DNA of 64,000 nucleotides from Mangrovibrevibacter kandeliae. Lineage in GTDB: Bacteria; Pseudomonadota; Alphaproteobacteria; Rhizobiales; Rhizobiaceae. The translations under genes were made by a program, and so were the position numbers. The stretch spans positions 806,001 to 870,000 of the forward strand of contig NZ_JANIFJ010000001.1 in the NCBI RefSeq assembly GCF_024519155.1. The letters run 5' to 3'. Below are positions 18,480-27,945 of the stretch, in pieces; the first letter of the stretch is position 1; each line of letters begins with the position of its first letter. Under the pieces are notes generated by a model. The model ran no database searches. It was not told the DNA's origin and worked only from the letters and a program-made list of their open reading frames with translations.

Positions 18480-18500
18480 CATTGGGCAAATTGTCCAATG
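18480..18500. promoter_or_regulatory. 21-bp near-perfect palindrome upstream of cyoA
   Basis: Left arm CATTGGGCAA (18480-18489), one central A, right arm TTGTCCAATG (18491-18500). The arms pair at nine of ten positions. It lies 36-60 bases upstream of the two candidate cyoA starts and about 105 bases upstream of the divergent transporter gene. It is a likely binding site for a dimeric regulator of the quinol oxidase operon. I cannot name the regulator with confidence; it does not look like an FNR box. Confidence 0.6.
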
Positions 18501-18559
18501 TCCTCTCCGAGCCGTCGGATGTAGCGGCTGCGGCTATGACAGCGCCACGCTCGAGATCG

Positions 18560-19729
18560 ATGAAACGCCTTCGCCTCGCCCTGACCGCCATCCTGCTCGC
18601 GCCGCTCGCCGGCTGCAACATGGTCGTGCTCAATCCCTCCGGCGACGTCGCCATGCAGCAGCGCGACCTCGTCCTCATCTCCACCGGACTGATGCTGCTC
18701 GTCATCCTGCCGGTGATGGCGCTGACGGTGCTCTTCGCCTGGCGCTACCGCCAGTCGAACACGCAGGCCACCTACGATCCGGACTGGGACCACTCGACCA
18801 AGCTCGAGCTGGTGATCTGGGCCGTGCCGCTCCTGATCATCATCGCGCTCGGCGCCTTCACCTGGATGGGCACCCATCTCCTCGACCCCTACCGCCCGAT
18901 CGGCCGCGTCGCCTCCGGCAAGCCCGTGGCGGCCGATCACTCGCCGCTCGAGGTCGACGTCGTGGCGCTCGACTGGAAGTGGCTGTTCATCCTGCCCGAA
19001 TACGGCATCGCCACGGTGAACGAGCTCGCCGCGCCGGTGGACCGGCCGCTGCGCTTCCGCATCACCTCGTCCTCGGTGATGAACTCGTTCTACATCCCGG
19101 CGCTGGCCGGCCAGATCTACGCCATGCCGGGCATGGAGACGAAGCTGCACGCGGTGATCAACGAGCCCGGCGACTTCGTCGGCTTCTCCGCCCAGTACAG
19201 CGGACACGGCTTCTCCAAGATGCGCTTCCGCTTCCACGGGCTCGACCAGGCCGGCTTCGACCAGTGGGTGAACGAGGTGAAGCAGGCCGACGGGATGCTC
19301 GACCGTGCCACCTACCTGAAGCTCGAGCAGCCGAGCGAAGGCGATCCGGTGCGCCACTTCTCGGGCGTCGACCCCGAGCTCTTCGACGCGGTGGTCAACA
19401 TGTGCCCGGAGCCCGGCAAGATGTGCATGGGCGAGATGATGGCGATCGACGCCAAGGGTGGCCTCGGCCTCGAGGGCATCCGCAACACGCTGCCGCTGAC
19501 CTACGACAAGTATGCCCGCCGCGGCTCGGTGCTCGGGCCGGAGCCGCGGATGGTCGCCGGCATCTGTTCGCGCGCAGAGGCGATCGCCTCCGCCGACCGC
19601 AAGGATCCGCCGCTGCGCGACGCGTCGACCCCGCTGATCGGCCACGGCCTGCCGCGCCCCTTCGCCGATCCGCCGTCGACCGCGATGACGCTGTCTTCTG
19701 CCACCCCCCTCGACCTCGATGCGCTCTGA
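18560..19729 (+). CDS. cyoA: Quinol oxidase (bo3-type) subunit II
   Basis: Subunit II of a heme-copper ubiquinol oxidase, 389 residues. It is a lipoprotein: the signal peptide ends in the lipobox LAGC with Cys19. Two membrane helices follow (about 40-62 and 84-107), then a periplasmic cupredoxin domain. The CuA-binding cysteines of cytochrome c oxidases are absent; instead the segment [22 protein letters not shown] matches quinol oxidases, so the electron donor is quinol. ATG 18536 is an alternative start giving 8 more residues. The C-terminus is extended by about 60 residues beyond the E. coli protein with two Cys (near [13 protein letters not shown]), of unknown purpose. Confidence 0.93.
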   Translation: MKRLRLALTAILLAPLAGCNMVVLNPSGDVAMQQRDLVLISTGLMLLVILPVMALTVLFAWRYRQSNTQATYDPDWDHSTKLELVIWAVPLLIIIALGAFTWMGTHLLDPYRPIGRVASGKPVAADHSPLEVDVVALDWKWLFILPEYGIATVNELAAPVDRPLRFRITSSSVMNSFYIPALAGQIYAMPGMETKLHAVINEPGDFVGFSAQYSGHGFSKMRFRFHGLDQAGFDQWVNEVKQADGMLDRATYLKLEQPSEGDPVRHFSGVDPELFDAVVNMCPEPGKMCMGEMMAIDAKGGLGLEGIRNTLPLTYDKYARRGSVLGPEPRMVAGICSRAEAIASADRKDPPLRDASTPLIGHGLPRPFADPPSTAMTLSSATPLDLDAL

Positions 19730-19736
19730 ACCGTCC

Positions 19737-21746
19737 ATGACCGAACCATCGATCCCGATCAGCCCGATCTTCGGGCGTCTGACCCTCGCAGCGCTGCCGC
19801 TGCACGAGCCGATCCTCGTCGTGACCTTCATCGCGGTCGCGCTGGGCGGAGCGGCCGTCGTCGGCGCGCTCACCTATTTCCGCCTCTGGGGCTATCTCTG
19901 GCGGGAGTGGTTCACCAGCGTCGACCACAAGAAGATCGGCATCATGTACATGGTGCTCGGCCTGGTCATGCTGCTGCGCGGCTTTTCCGACGCGCTGATG
20001 ATGCGCCTGCAGCAGGCGATCGCCTTCGGCGGCTCGGACGGCTATCTGCCGGCCCATCACTACGACCAGGTCTTCACCGCGCACGGCGTGATCATGATCT
20101 TCTTCGTGGCGATGCCTTTCGTCACGGGCCTGATGAACTACGTCGTGCCGCTGCAGATCGGGGCGCGCGACGTCTCCTTCCCCTTCCTCAACAACTTCTC
20201 CTTCTGGATGACGACCGCGGGCGCCATCATCGTCATGATGTCGCTGTTCATCGGCGAGTTCGCACAGACCGGATGGCTGGCCTTCCCACCACTCTCCGGC
20301 CTCGGCGCCAGCCCCTATGTCGGGGTCGACTACTACATCTGGGCGCTGCAGGTCGCCGGCGTCGGCACGACGCTGTCGGGCATCAACCTCGTCTGCACCA
20401 TCATCAAGATGCGTGCGCCCGGCATGAGCCTGATGAAGATGCCGGTCTTCACCTGGACCTCGCTCTGCACCAACATCCTGATCGTCGCATCCTTCCCGGT
20501 GCTGACGGCGGTGCTCGCGCTGCTCGGGCTCGACCGCTACGTCGGCACCAACTTCTTCACGAACGACTTCGGCGGCAACCCGATGATGTACGTGAACCTC
20601 ATCTGGATCTGGGGTCACCCGGAGGTCTACATCCTGATCCTGCCGCTGTTCGGCGTCTTCTCGGAGGTCACCGCCACCTTCTCGGGCAAGAAGCTCTTCG
20701 GCTACACCTCGATGGTCTACGCCACGGTGGTGATCACCATCCTGTCCTATCTCGTCTGGCTGCACCACTTCTTCACGATGGGGTCGGGCGCGAGCGTGAA
20801 CTCCTTCTTCGGCATCACGACGATGATCATCTCGATCCCGACGGGCGCCAAGATCTTCAACTGGCTGTTCACGATGTATCGCGGTCGCATCCGCTTCGAG
20901 CTGCCGATGATGTGGACGGTCGCCTTCATGCTGACCTTCGTGATCGGCGGGATGACCGGCGTGCTGCTCGCCGTGCCGCCGGCCGACTTCGTGCTCCACA
21001 ACTCGCTGTTCCTGATCGCGCACTTCCACAACGTGATCATCGGCGGCGTGCTGTTCGGCCTCTTCGCGGCCATCGCCTACTGGTGGCCGAAGGCCTTCGG
21101 CTTCAAGCTCGATCCGTTCTGGGGCCACGTCTCGTTCTGGTGCTGGGTGGTCGGCTTCTGGTTCGCCTTCGCGCCGCTCTACGTGCTCGGGCTGATGGGC
21201 GTGACGCGGCGGATGCGGGTGTTCGACGACCCGTCGCTGCAGATCTGGTTCGTCATCGCCGCTTTCGGTGCGGTGCTGATCGCCTGCGGCATCGCCGCCT
21301 TCCTGATCCAGATCGCCGTCAGCATCCTGCGGCGCGACAGCCTGCGCGACGAGACCGGCGATCCGTGGGGCGGGCGCACGCTCGAGTGGGCGACCTCCTC
21401 GCCGCCGCCGGACTACAACTTCGCCTTCACCCCTGTGATCCACGACAACGACGCCTGGGCGGACATGAAGAAGCGCGGCTACGAGCGTCCGCTCACCGGC
21501 TTCCGGCCGATCCACATGCCGGCCAACACCGGCACCGGCGTGATCCTGTCGGGGCTCAGCATCGGCCTCGCCTTCGGCCTGATCTGGTACATCTGGTGGC
21601 TTGCGGGCCTCAGCTTCCTCGGCATCCTCGCCGTGTCGATCGCCCATACCTTCAACTATCACCGGGACTTCCACATTCCGGCGGACGAGGTCTCGCGCAC
21701 CGAGGCCGAGCGCACCGCCCGGCTGGCCGCGGGAGTTCCGGCATGA
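19737..21746 (+). CDS. cyoB: Quinol oxidase (bo3-type) subunit I
   Basis: Catalytic subunit, 669 residues, that reduces oxygen to water and pumps protons. The ligands are all present at the positions expected from E. coli CyoB plus ten: His116 and His431 for the low-spin heme, His294 (WGHPEVY, cross-linked to Tyr298), His343 and His344 for CuB, and His429 for the high-spin heme. The sequence is very close to E. coli CyoB throughout, including the C-terminal [12 protein letters not shown] segment. I chose ATG 19737, 7 bases past the cyoA stop; ATG 19719 would overlap cyoA. Stop overlaps the next gene by ATGA. Confidence 0.96.
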   Translation: MTEPSIPISPIFGRLTLAALPLHEPILVVTFIAVALGGAAVVGALTYFRLWGYLWREWFTSVDHKKIGIMYMVLGLVMLLRGFSDALMMRLQQAIAFGGSDGYLPAHHYDQVFTAHGVIMIFFVAMPFVTGLMNYVVPLQIGARDVSFPFLNNFSFWMTTAGAIIVMMSLFIGEFAQTGWLAFPPLSGLGASPYVGVDYYIWALQVAGVGTTLSGINLVCTIIKMRAPGMSLMKMPVFTWTSLCTNILIVASFPVLTAVLALLGLDRYVGTNFFTNDFGGNPMMYVNLIWIWGHPEVYILILPLFGVFSEVTATFSGKKLFGYTSMVYATVVITILSYLVWLHHFFTMGSGASVNSFFGITTMIISIPTGAKIFNWLFTMYRGRIRFELPMMWTVAFMLTFVIGGMTGVLLAVPPADFVLHNSLFLIAHFHNVIIGGVLFGLFAAIAYWWPKAFGFKLDPFWGHVSFWCWVVGFWFAFAPLYVLGLMGVTRRMRVFDDPSLQIWFVIAAFGAVLIACGIAAFLIQIAVSILRRDSLRDETGDPWGGRTLEWATSSPPPDYNFAFTPVIHDNDAWADMKKRGYERPLTGFRPIHMPANTGTGVILSGLSIGLAFGLIWYIWWLAGLSFLGILAVSIAHTFNYHRDFHIPADEVSRTEAERTARLAAGVPA

Positions 21747-22369
21747 GCGCGGTGACGCACGGGGTGGCCGACCCGGTCCGCTTCCATCTCGCCGAGGAGC
21801 CGCACCATCCCGATGGTGGCTCGACGATGCTCGGCTTCTGGATCTACCTGATGAGCGACTGCCTCATCTTCGCGATCCTGTTCGCCAGCTACGGCGTCAT
21901 CGGCGGCAACTACGCCGCCGGACCGGCGCCGAAGGACCTGTTCGAGCTGCCGCTGGTGGCGGTCAACACGAGCTTCCTGCTCCTGTCGTCGATCACCTAC
22001 GGCTTCGCGATGCTGGAGATGGCCCGCAACCGCCAGGGCGCGACGCTCGCCTGGCTCGCCGTGACCGGCCTCTTCGGCCTCGGCTTCCTGTCGATCGAGC
22101 TCTACGAGTTCGCCCATCTCATCGCCGAGGGCGCGACGCCCCAGCGCAGCGGCTTCCTGTCGGCCTTCTTCACGCTCGTCGGCACCCACGGCCTGCACGT
22201 CACCTTCGGCACGATCTGGCTGGTGACGCTGATGGTGCAGGTGTCGCGCCACGGGCTGATCGAGGCGAACCGCCGCCGCCTGATGTGCCTGTCGATGTTC
22301 TGGCACTTCCTCGACGTGATCTGGATCGGCGTCTTCACCTTCGTCTATCTGCTGGGAGTGCTGCGATGA
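21743..22369 (+). CDS. cyoC: Quinol oxidase (bo3-type) subunit III
   Basis: Membrane subunit III, 208 residues, with five predicted helices. It lacks the first two helices found in mitochondrial-type subunit III, as is normal for CyoC. Markers are [20 protein letters not shown] in the first helix and [14 protein letters not shown]. The ATG overlaps the cyoB stop (ATGA), and its own stop overlaps the cyoD start in the same way, so the whole operon is translationally coupled. Subunit III stabilises the catalytic core and may hold lipids that aid oxygen access. Confidence 0.95.
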   Translation: MSAVTHGVADPVRFHLAEEPHHPDGGSTMLGFWIYLMSDCLIFAILFASYGVIGGNYAAGPAPKDLFELPLVAVNTSFLLLSSITYGFAMLEMARNRQGATLAWLAVTGLFGLGFLSIELYEFAHLIAEGATPQRSGFLSAFFTLVGTHGLHVTFGTIWLVTLMVQVSRHGLIEANRRRLMCLSMFWHFLDVIWIGVFTFVYLLGVLR

Positions 22370-22782
22370 GCGCCGCCACGACGCACGAGGCTAACCAGGG
22401 CGGCCGTCACGACCACCCGGGGCACGGAGAGCACGCAAACCACGGACACGACGAGCCGGCGCACGGCACGCTTGGCAGCTACCTCTGGGGCTTCGGCCTG
22501 TCGGTGCTGCTGACGGCGATCCCCTTCGCGCTGGTGATGGCCGATACCGGCCTGTCGGCCCGCCTCGTCGGCTTCCTCATCGTCGCGCTCGCGGCGGTGC
22601 AGGTGGTGGTCCACATGATCTTCTTCCTGCACATGAACCCGCGCTCGGAAGGCGGCTGGACCGCGCTGGCGCTGGTGTTCACGCTGATCGTCGTGGTGAT
22701 CACGCTGAGCGGCACCCTCTGGGTCATGTATCACCTCAACGCCAACATGATGCCCGTTCATTCGATGAGCGACGGTCTGTGA
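22366..22782 (+). CDS. cyoD: Quinol oxidase (bo3-type) subunit IV, His-rich N-terminus
   Basis: Small subunit of 138 residues with three membrane helices (about 38-60, 66-87 and 100-122). The C-terminal part matches CyoD ([20 protein letters not shown]). The N-terminal 33 residues are unusually rich in histidine, with eight His between residues 7 and 33 in a pattern [20 protein letters not shown]. coli CyoD has a shorter, less His-rich tail. Copper handling during assembly is conceivable but not shown. Both ends overlap neighbours by 4 bases (ATGA and GTGA). Confidence 0.93.
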   Translation: MSAATTHEANQGGRHDHPGHGEHANHGHDEPAHGTLGSYLWGFGLSVLLTAIPFALVMADTGLSARLVGFLIVALAAVQVVVHMIFFLHMNPRSEGGWTALALVFTLIVVVITLSGTLWVMYHLNANMMPVHSMSDGL

Positions 22783-23579
22783 GACGAGCCGGGGACGGGC
22801 AGGCGCTGCGACCCGGCCTGTTCCCCATCTTCAGCGGCCTGATGCTGCTCGGCGTCGCCATCTTCGTGACGCTCGGCGTCTGGCAGCTCGAGCGCCGGGT
22901 CTGGAAGCTCGACCTCATCGCCCGCGTCGACGGGCGGGTCGCCGCTGCGCCGGTCCCCGTGCCGCCGCCGTCGGCCTGGCCGACGCTGGAGCCCGCCGAC
23001 GTCGAGTATCGCCACGTCCGGCTGCGCGGCCGCTTCGGCGAAGGCGAGGCGCTGGTGAAGGCGGTGACGGCCCTCGGTCCGGGCTGGTGGGTGATGGCCC
23101 CCTTCGTCACCGATGACGGCTTCACCGTGCTCGTCGACCGCGGCTTCGTGCCGAGCGAGGCACGGGACGAAGCCGCGGCACGCCGACCGCCGTCCGGAGA
23201 CGCCACCGTGACCGGCCTGTTGCGACTCACCGAGCCGGGCGGTGCATTCCTGCGCAGCAACGATGCGGCGGCCGGCCGCTGGTACTCGCGCGACGTCGGC
23301 GCCATCGCCGCCGCGCTCGGCCTCGGCCGGGTGGCGCCGTTCTTCGTCGATGCGGAGGCGGCGCCCGATCCGCGGCCGGGCGACCCCGTCGGCGGGCTGA
23401 CGGTGGTCGCCTTCCGCAACAGCCATCTCACCTACGCGCTGACCTGGTTCGGCCTTGCGCTCGGACTTCTCGCCGCGACGGTGGTGTTCATCCGCCACGA
23501 ACTGCGACTGCGGCGCGCGGCGCCCGCAGCCGCCTTCGTCGGCGATGGCGCAGGCGAAGGAACCGGCCGATGGATGTGA
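22779..23579 (+). CDS. SURF1-family oxidase assembly protein
   Basis: SURF1/Shy1 family protein of 266 residues, which helps insert heme into subunit I of heme-copper oxidases. The family pattern is clear: a first helix (about 14-33) followed by GVWQLERRVWKLDLI, a periplasmic domain, WYSRD and the terminal helix (about 226-248) preceded by NSHLTYALTWFGLA. It starts with GTG overlapping the cyoD stop. Its place in a quinol oxidase operon implies that it serves the bo3 enzyme here rather than an aa3 cytochrome c oxidase. No heme O synthase gene (cyoE) follows, so that enzyme must be encoded elsewhere. Confidence 0.9.
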   Translation: MRRAGDGQALRPGLFPIFSGLMLLGVAIFVTLGVWQLERRVWKLDLIARVDGRVAAAPVPVPPPSAWPTLEPADVEYRHVRLRGRFGEGEALVKAVTALGPGWWVMAPFVTDDGFTVLVDRGFVPSEARDEAAARRPPSGDATVTGLLRLTEPGGAFLRSNDAAAGRWYSRDVGAIAAALGLGRVAPFFVDAEAAPDPRPGDPVGGLTVVAFRNSHLTYALTWFGLALGLLAATVVFIRHELRLRRAAPAAAFVGDGAGEGTGRWM

Positions 23580-24880
23580 GAGACAGGCCCGAGCGCGGCG
23601 CACCCGTCAGCGAGGCGGCCAGCCGGCAGAACCTCCTCCTGCTGACGCAGCTGCGCTGGATCGCCGCCGGCGGCCAGGTGGCGACGATCCTGTTCGTGCA
23701 CGTCGTCCTCAGGATCCCGCTGCCGCTCGGCTGGATGGGCCTCGTGATCCTGCTCCTGCTCGGTCTGAACCTTCTCAGCCTCTGGCGCTGGCGGCAGGAC
23801 TGGCCGGTGTCCAACAACGAGCTGCTCGCGCAGTTTCTCATGGACGTCGCGGCGCTGACGGCACAACTCTATCTCAGCGGCGGTGCGACCAACCCCTTCA
23901 TCTCCCTGTTTCTGCTCCAGATCATCCTCAGCGCGGTGCTGCTCGAGGCGTGGTCGGCCTGGGTGCTCGTCGGCATCACCAGCCTGTGCTTCCTGGCGCT
24001 CATGGGCGAGACCTTTCCGCTCGACCGACCGCCTGGGCAAACGATCGGCGGCTCGCACCTTCAGATCGAGGGCATGTTCATCTGCTTTGCGCTGGCGGCT
24101 GGACTGCTCGTGTTCTTCATCAACAAGATCAACGGCAACCTGCGCCTGCGCGACCGGCGTCTCGCCGATCTTCGCCAGCAGGCGAGCGAGGAGGAGCACA
24201 TCGTTCGCATGGGTCTGCTCGCCTCCGGCGCTGCGCATGAGCTCGGCACGCCGCTGGCGACCCTCTCGGTGATCCTCAACGACTGGCGCCAGATGCCGAG
24301 CTTCCGGAGCGACCCCGACATCGCGCAGGAGATGGCCGACATGCAGGGCGAGCTCGATCGCTGCAAGGCGATCGTCACCGGCATCCTCCTGTCCTCGGGC
24401 GAGGCACGCGGCGAGCAGGTGGTGCGCACGACGGTGCGCGCCTTCCTCGACGATCTCGTCTCGGAGTGGCGCCTTCGGCGCGCGCCCAGTCACGTCGTCT
24501 ACGACAACGGCTTCGTGCCGGACCAGCCGATCTGGTCCGATCTGGCCCTGAAGCAGGTGATCCAGAGCCTGTTCGACAACGCCTTCGAGGCCTCGCCGCG
24601 GTGGATCGGCATCACCGCGCGGCGGCAGGACGAGCAGCTGGTCTTGACCGTGCGCGATCGTGGCCCAGGCTTCTCCGAGATCATGCTCTCCGAATTCGGC
24701 AAACCCTATCGATCGAGCAAGAATCGCGCCGGAAGCGGTCTCGGCCTCTTCCTCGTCGTGAACGTGATGCGCAAGCTCGGCGGTGCCGTGGCGGCCGGCA
24801 ATCGCGCGGAGGGCGGCGCCGAGGTGACGCTGACGCTGCCGCTGCGGCGCCTTTCGGTGGAGGGGACGCATGGATCTTGA
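23570..24880 (+). CDS. regB: Redox-sensing histidine kinase, RegB/PrrB/ActS type
   Basis: Membrane histidine kinase, 436 residues, of the global redox sensor family. Six membrane helices span about 25-185. The quinone-binding heptapeptide GGATNPF is at 104-110. The phosphorylated His is His223 in GAAHELGTPLATLSV, the family's unusually conserved H-box. Cys265 in ELDRCKA corresponds to the redox-active cysteine of RegB. ATP-binding N, G1 and G2 boxes follow (LFDNAFEASP, RDRGPGF, GSGLGLFLV). Its ATG overlaps the SURF1 stop. The sensor therefore has both known redox inputs and sits in the oxidase operon whose activity sets the quinone pool. Confidence 0.93.
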   Translation: MDVRDRPERGAPVSEAASRQNLLLLTQLRWIAAGGQVATILFVHVVLRIPLPLGWMGLVILLLLGLNLLSLWRWRQDWPVSNNELLAQFLMDVAALTAQLYLSGGATNPFISLFLLQIILSAVLLEAWSAWVLVGITSLCFLALMGETFPLDRPPGQTIGGSHLQIEGMFICFALAAGLLVFFINKINGNLRLRDRRLADLRQQASEEEHIVRMGLLASGAAHELGTPLATLSVILNDWRQMPSFRSDPDIAQEMADMQGELDRCKAIVTGILLSSGEARGEQVVRTTVRAFLDDLVSEWRLRRAPSHVVYDNGFVPDQPIWSDLALKQVIQSLFDNAFEASPRWIGITARRQDEQLVLTVRDRGPGFSEIMLSEFGKPYRSSKNRAGSGLGLFLVVNVMRKLGGAVAAGNRAEGGAEVTLTLPLRRLSVEGTHGS

Positions 24881-25403
24881 GCCGTCGCTGCTGATCGTCG
24901 AGGACGATCCGACCTTCGCACGCACGCTGCGCAAGTCGCTGGAGCGGCGTGGCTACGTCGTCACCGTATCGGCCGGCGTGGCGGAAGCCAGCGCGGCGCT
25001 CGCGCGCGATACGCCCGACTTCGCGGTGGTCGACCTCAAGCTCGCCGACGGCTCCGGGCTGGAATGCGTCAAGGCGCTGCACGCGCACGATCCGGACATG
25101 AAGATCGTCGTCCTCACCGGCTATGCGAGCATCGCGACGGCTGTCGAGGCGATCAAGCTCGGCGCCTGCCACTACCTCGCCAAGCCGTCCAACACCGACG
25201 ACATCGAGGCGGCCTTCGCCAAGGGGGAGGGCGATACCGCGATCCCGCTGGCGACGCGATCGACCTCGATCAAGACGCTGGAATGGGAGCGGATCCACGA
25301 GGTGCTCGCCGAATGCGAGTTCAACATTTCGGAGGCCGCGCGCCGTCTCGGGATGCATCGGCGCACGCTCGCGCGCAAGCTCGGCAAAAGCCGGGTGTCC
25401 TGA
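24870..25403 (+). CDS. regA: Redox response regulator, RegA/PrrA/ActR type
   Basis: Response regulator of 177 residues, partner of the kinase just upstream (11-base overlap). The receiver domain has the acidic pocket Glu11-Asp12-Asp13, phosphoacceptor Asp55 and Lys105 (AKPS). After a Pro/Ala-containing linker comes a Fis-type helix-turn-helix, ISEAARRLGMHRRTLARKLGK, near the C-terminus, which is almost invariant in RegA proteins. RegA-type proteins activate or repress respiratory, carbon and nitrogen genes according to redox state; control of this very operon is likely but not shown. Confidence 0.93.
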   Translation: MDLEPSLLIVEDDPTFARTLRKSLERRGYVVTVSAGVAEASAALARDTPDFAVVDLKLADGSGLECVKALHAHDPDMKIVVLTGYASIATAVEAIKLGACHYLAKPSNTDDIEAAFAKGEGDTAIPLATRSTSIKTLEWERIHEVLAECEFNISEAARRLGMHRRTLARKLGKSRVS

Positions 25404-25540
25404 CCATCCGCACGAGGGCCGCAAGCTGGCGGATACCAAGGATCAGCTTCGTGTAAGGCTCAGTGATGCAATCAAGCGGAACATCGCCTAGATCCCGTAA
25501 GGACTTCGCATTCAAGATCATAATTAAAGGGAGGCAAACG

Positions 25541-26014
25541 ATGCCGCAGCTGCTACCAGGTAACTCTCTCGGCTTCCTTCTCACCGACGCGAGCCGGCTG
25601 GCGCGGCAGGAAAGCGAGCGCTGCTTCAGCGAGGCCAACCTGCAGCTGACCTATGGCGAGATCCGCACGCTGGCGCACGCGGCGCGCTATCGCGGATCGC
25701 GCCAGGCGGCGCTTGCCGAGCGCATGGGGATCGAGCCGATGACCGTCTCGGCCTTCCTCGACAAGCTTGAGATGAAGGGGCTGGTGGAGCGCCAGGTCGA
25801 CCCATCCGACCGCCGCGCGAAGATCGTCGTCGTCACCCAGCAGGCGGCGGTCATCTTCGACGAGATCCGGCCCGTGGTGCTGGCGATGTACGAGCGCATG
25901 GTTGCTGGCATCGACGACGCGGATCTCGACACAGCTCTCGATGTGCTGACCCGCATCCGACTGAACCTGACGACCGACCCGGCACTGGTGAACGACGACA
26001 GCACGACCCGCTGA
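25541..26014 (+). CDS. MarR-family transcriptional regulator
   Basis: Winged-helix regulator of 157 residues. The DNA-binding region reads RQAALAERMGIEPMTVSAFLDKLEMKGLV with wing DPSDRRAKIVVVT, typical of MarR. The start at 25541 follows the strong ribosome site AAAGGGAGG. There is a 137-base gap after regA that is locally more AT-rich (TCATAATTAAAGG) and probably carries its own promoter. No cysteine sits at an OhrR-like sensing position; the single Cys22-type residue near SERCFSEANL might respond to oxidants. No obvious target gene is adjacent. Confidence 0.85.
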   Translation: MPQLLPGNSLGFLLTDASRLARQESERCFSEANLQLTYGEIRTLAHAARYRGSRQAALAERMGIEPMTVSAFLDKLEMKGLVERQVDPSDRRAKIVVVTQQAAVIFDEIRPVVLAMYERMVAGIDDADLDTALDVLTRIRLNLTTDPALVNDDSTTR

Positions 26015-26312
26015 GCCAGCGCCGGGCGGCCGATCCTGGCGGCTCCGCGCGGGCCTGCGGCCGCTGCTCTGCGCCGCGCGCGGCTCGGGGCGCCCGATTG
26101 TCGTCGCCGGCGCGGCCTGCGCTCGGCCGTTGCCCGGTCGGCAGCGCGGACCGGCTCACCCCGGTGCAAATATGCACAGCCGATGTCGAAACGTTGCCCG
26201 TCCCAGTGGGGCGGTGTGGCCCCCATCTGCCTCAGCGTCGGGACGCTCCGCATCTCCGGGACGAGATACGGCGCGGGACCGCGAGGCAGTGGATCAGCAT
26301 CGGAGACACGTC
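26015..26312. other. GC-rich spacer, nothing recognised
   Basis: About 300 bases between the MarR gene and the oxidoreductase gene. The first half is extremely GC-rich (CGCGCGGCTCGGGGCGCC region). I see no gene, RNA or clear promoter in it. Confidence 0.5.
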
Positions 26313-26912
26313 ATGAGTGATGCCATCATCGGATTCGGCGCCATCGGAAAAGCGCTCGCCGCAATGTTCGCCCGCAAGGGTATCGACGTCATGGTCGCCA
26401 CCCGCCGGCCGCCGGAGACACATGCGGCCGAGGCGCGGTCGATCGGACCAGGCGTGCGCGCGGTGACGCTGGAGGAGGCGCTCGCGGCCGACACAATCCT
26501 GCTCGCCGTACCGTTCCGCGGCCACGTCGAAGTCGCCGCGGCCGCGTGCGATTGGCGGGGCAAGACGGTCATCGACGTGACCAACGGCTATGGCGTGCCG
26601 GAGGAGGAGCTCGGCGGTGCGTCGCCTGCCTCCGTCGTCGCACAGGCTTTTTCTGGCGCGCAACTGGTCAAGGCGTTCAATCATCTCCCCGCCCGGTTGC
26701 TTGCGCAGGATCCCTCGCGCGACGGCGGGCGCCGGGTCATCTTCGTGACGAGCGACGACGAGGCTGCCGCGGACACGGTCTGCGCGCTGGTCGAGCGGCT
26801 CGGCTTTGCGGCCATCAAGCTCGGCAAGCTCGATGAGGGCGGTGCACTGGTGCAGGGCCGCGGCAACAGCTGGGGCCGGCTGATCTTCAAGGACCTCGTC
26901 AAGTCCGACTGA
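26313..26912 (+). CDS. NADPH-dependent F420-oxidoreductase-like Rossmann protein
   Basis: Protein of 199 residues of the family named after F420-dependent NADP oxidoreductase (F420_oxidored). The N-terminus carries the dinucleotide loop GFGAIG at 7-12. Further family landmarks are ILLAVPFRGH near 64, TVIDVTNGYG near 91 and VKAFNHL near 123. It lacks any F420-synthesis neighbours, and most bacterial members of this family probably act on other substrates, so calling it an F420 enzyme would be unsafe. Start at ATG 26313 after GGAG. It seems to stand alone. Confidence 0.8.
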   Translation: MSDAIIGFGAIGKALAAMFARKGIDVMVATRRPPETHAAEARSIGPGVRAVTLEEALAADTILLAVPFRGHVEVAAAACDWRGKTVIDVTNGYGVPEEELGGASPASVVAQAFSGAQLVKAFNHLPARLLAQDPSRDGGRRVIFVTSDDEAAADTVCALVERLGFAAIKLGKLDEGGALVQGRGNSWGRLIFKDLVKSD

Positions 26913-27496
26913 GGCCGTCGGGCCGGGCCGCGGCGGTGCACCATGCGGATCCACGCCTGCGTCTTGCTCGGGCTGGTCCCGCGCATCGGGCGTCGGACTG
27001 GCGCCCCACCGGCGCAGGTGCCGCGAGGGCATCGCCGTCCAGCCAACGCCCCCGATCTCCGGACGAGGGCGCAGCCGACGGGATGATGCGCGCCCTCGTC
27101 CTCGTGCTCGCCGGGCAGGCGATCCTCGGTCCGCCGCAGCGCCGGAACCGGCGCCGTCATGCCCCTCCGCTGGCGACCGACCGCGATGGCCTGTCCGCGA
27201 ACCGCCGGGATCGGGCGAAGCCGAGCTGCCGCTCGCGCGGGCCCGACGATGGAGCTGACGGTGGCCGCCATCGAGACCACCGAGGGTGCGGGGAGAAGCC
27301 GGAGATCGGCAAACCCGTGGCGTGTCACCAGACTTTCGGATATGCCCGTCTGGAGGCGACGGCTTGGCTTTGGCTTTGGCTTTGGCTGAGGCGTCACCGA
27401 TACCGGCCGGATGGTCCGTTGCCGCGACGGGCGATGAGCCGCTCGATGACGGCCGCCGTCCGGCGAGAGCGTCCGCCTCGAATTTGGGGACCGGTC
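26913..27496. other. Long spacer with a short hexamer repeat, no gene recognised
   Basis: A 584-base stretch between the oxidoreductase and tautomerase genes. Open frames here have no recognisable domains and base composition by codon position does not favour any frame. At 27361-27389 the hexamer TTGGCT/TGGCTT is repeated about four times. In a window otherwise so densely coded, this may be a decayed gene. Confidence 0.5.
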
Positions 27497-27880
27497 ATGC
27501 CGATCGCACGCATCGACATTCCCCACGGCAAGCCCGCAGCCTATGGCAGGACGGTTGCGGATGTCGTCTACGAGACGCTGCGCGCCGTCCTGAACGTGCC
27601 CGAGAACGACCGCTTCCAGATCGTTTCGCAGCATCAGGTCGGGGATGGGCTCATCATCGACCCGACCTATCTCGGCATCGAGCGCAGCGCGGACGCGCTG
27701 ATCGTGCAGATCACGCTGAGCGAGGGACGCAGCGTCGAGCTCAAGCAGGCCTTCTACAAGACGCTCGCCGACAATCTGCACGACCGGATCGGCCTCCGGC
27801 GCGAAGACCTCATGATCAACCTCGTCGAGGTGAAGAAGGAGAACTGGTCCTTCGGCAACGGCATCGCGCAATACGTCTGA
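27497..27880 (+). CDS. Tautomerase-family protein
   Basis: Protein of 127 residues of the tautomerase/4-oxalocrotonate tautomerase superfamily. Pro2 directly follows the initiator Met (MPIARIDIPHGK), and in this superfamily the free N-terminal proline is the catalytic base. The length is about twice the 60-residue 4-OT unit, and the second half (ADALIVQITLSEGRSVELKQAFYKTLADNL) repeats the beta-alpha-beta pattern, so it is a fused two-unit form. No catabolic genes adjoin it and the substrate is unknown. The start is fixed by the need for Pro2. Confidence 0.8.
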   Translation: MPIARIDIPHGKPAAYGRTVADVVYETLRAVLNVPENDRFQIVSQHQVGDGLIIDPTYLGIERSADALIVQITLSEGRSVELKQAFYKTLADNLHDRIGLRREDLMINLVEVKKENWSFGNGIAQYV

Positions 27881-27945
27881 CGTCGTCGAAAACAGGCTGT
27901 CCGGGCGAGGCGTTGCCGGCGGGGCGGGGCATTGTTCCGTTCGGC

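Noticed and set aside
26313-26912. Evidence for F420 metabolism
   Set aside because: The domain name is historical; no F420 biosynthesis genes are present and the family is common in bacteria without F420.
27361-27389. Tandem TGGCTT hexamers as a CRISPR-like or satellite array
   Set aside because: About four copies with no spacers and no cas genes; a simple slippage repeat.
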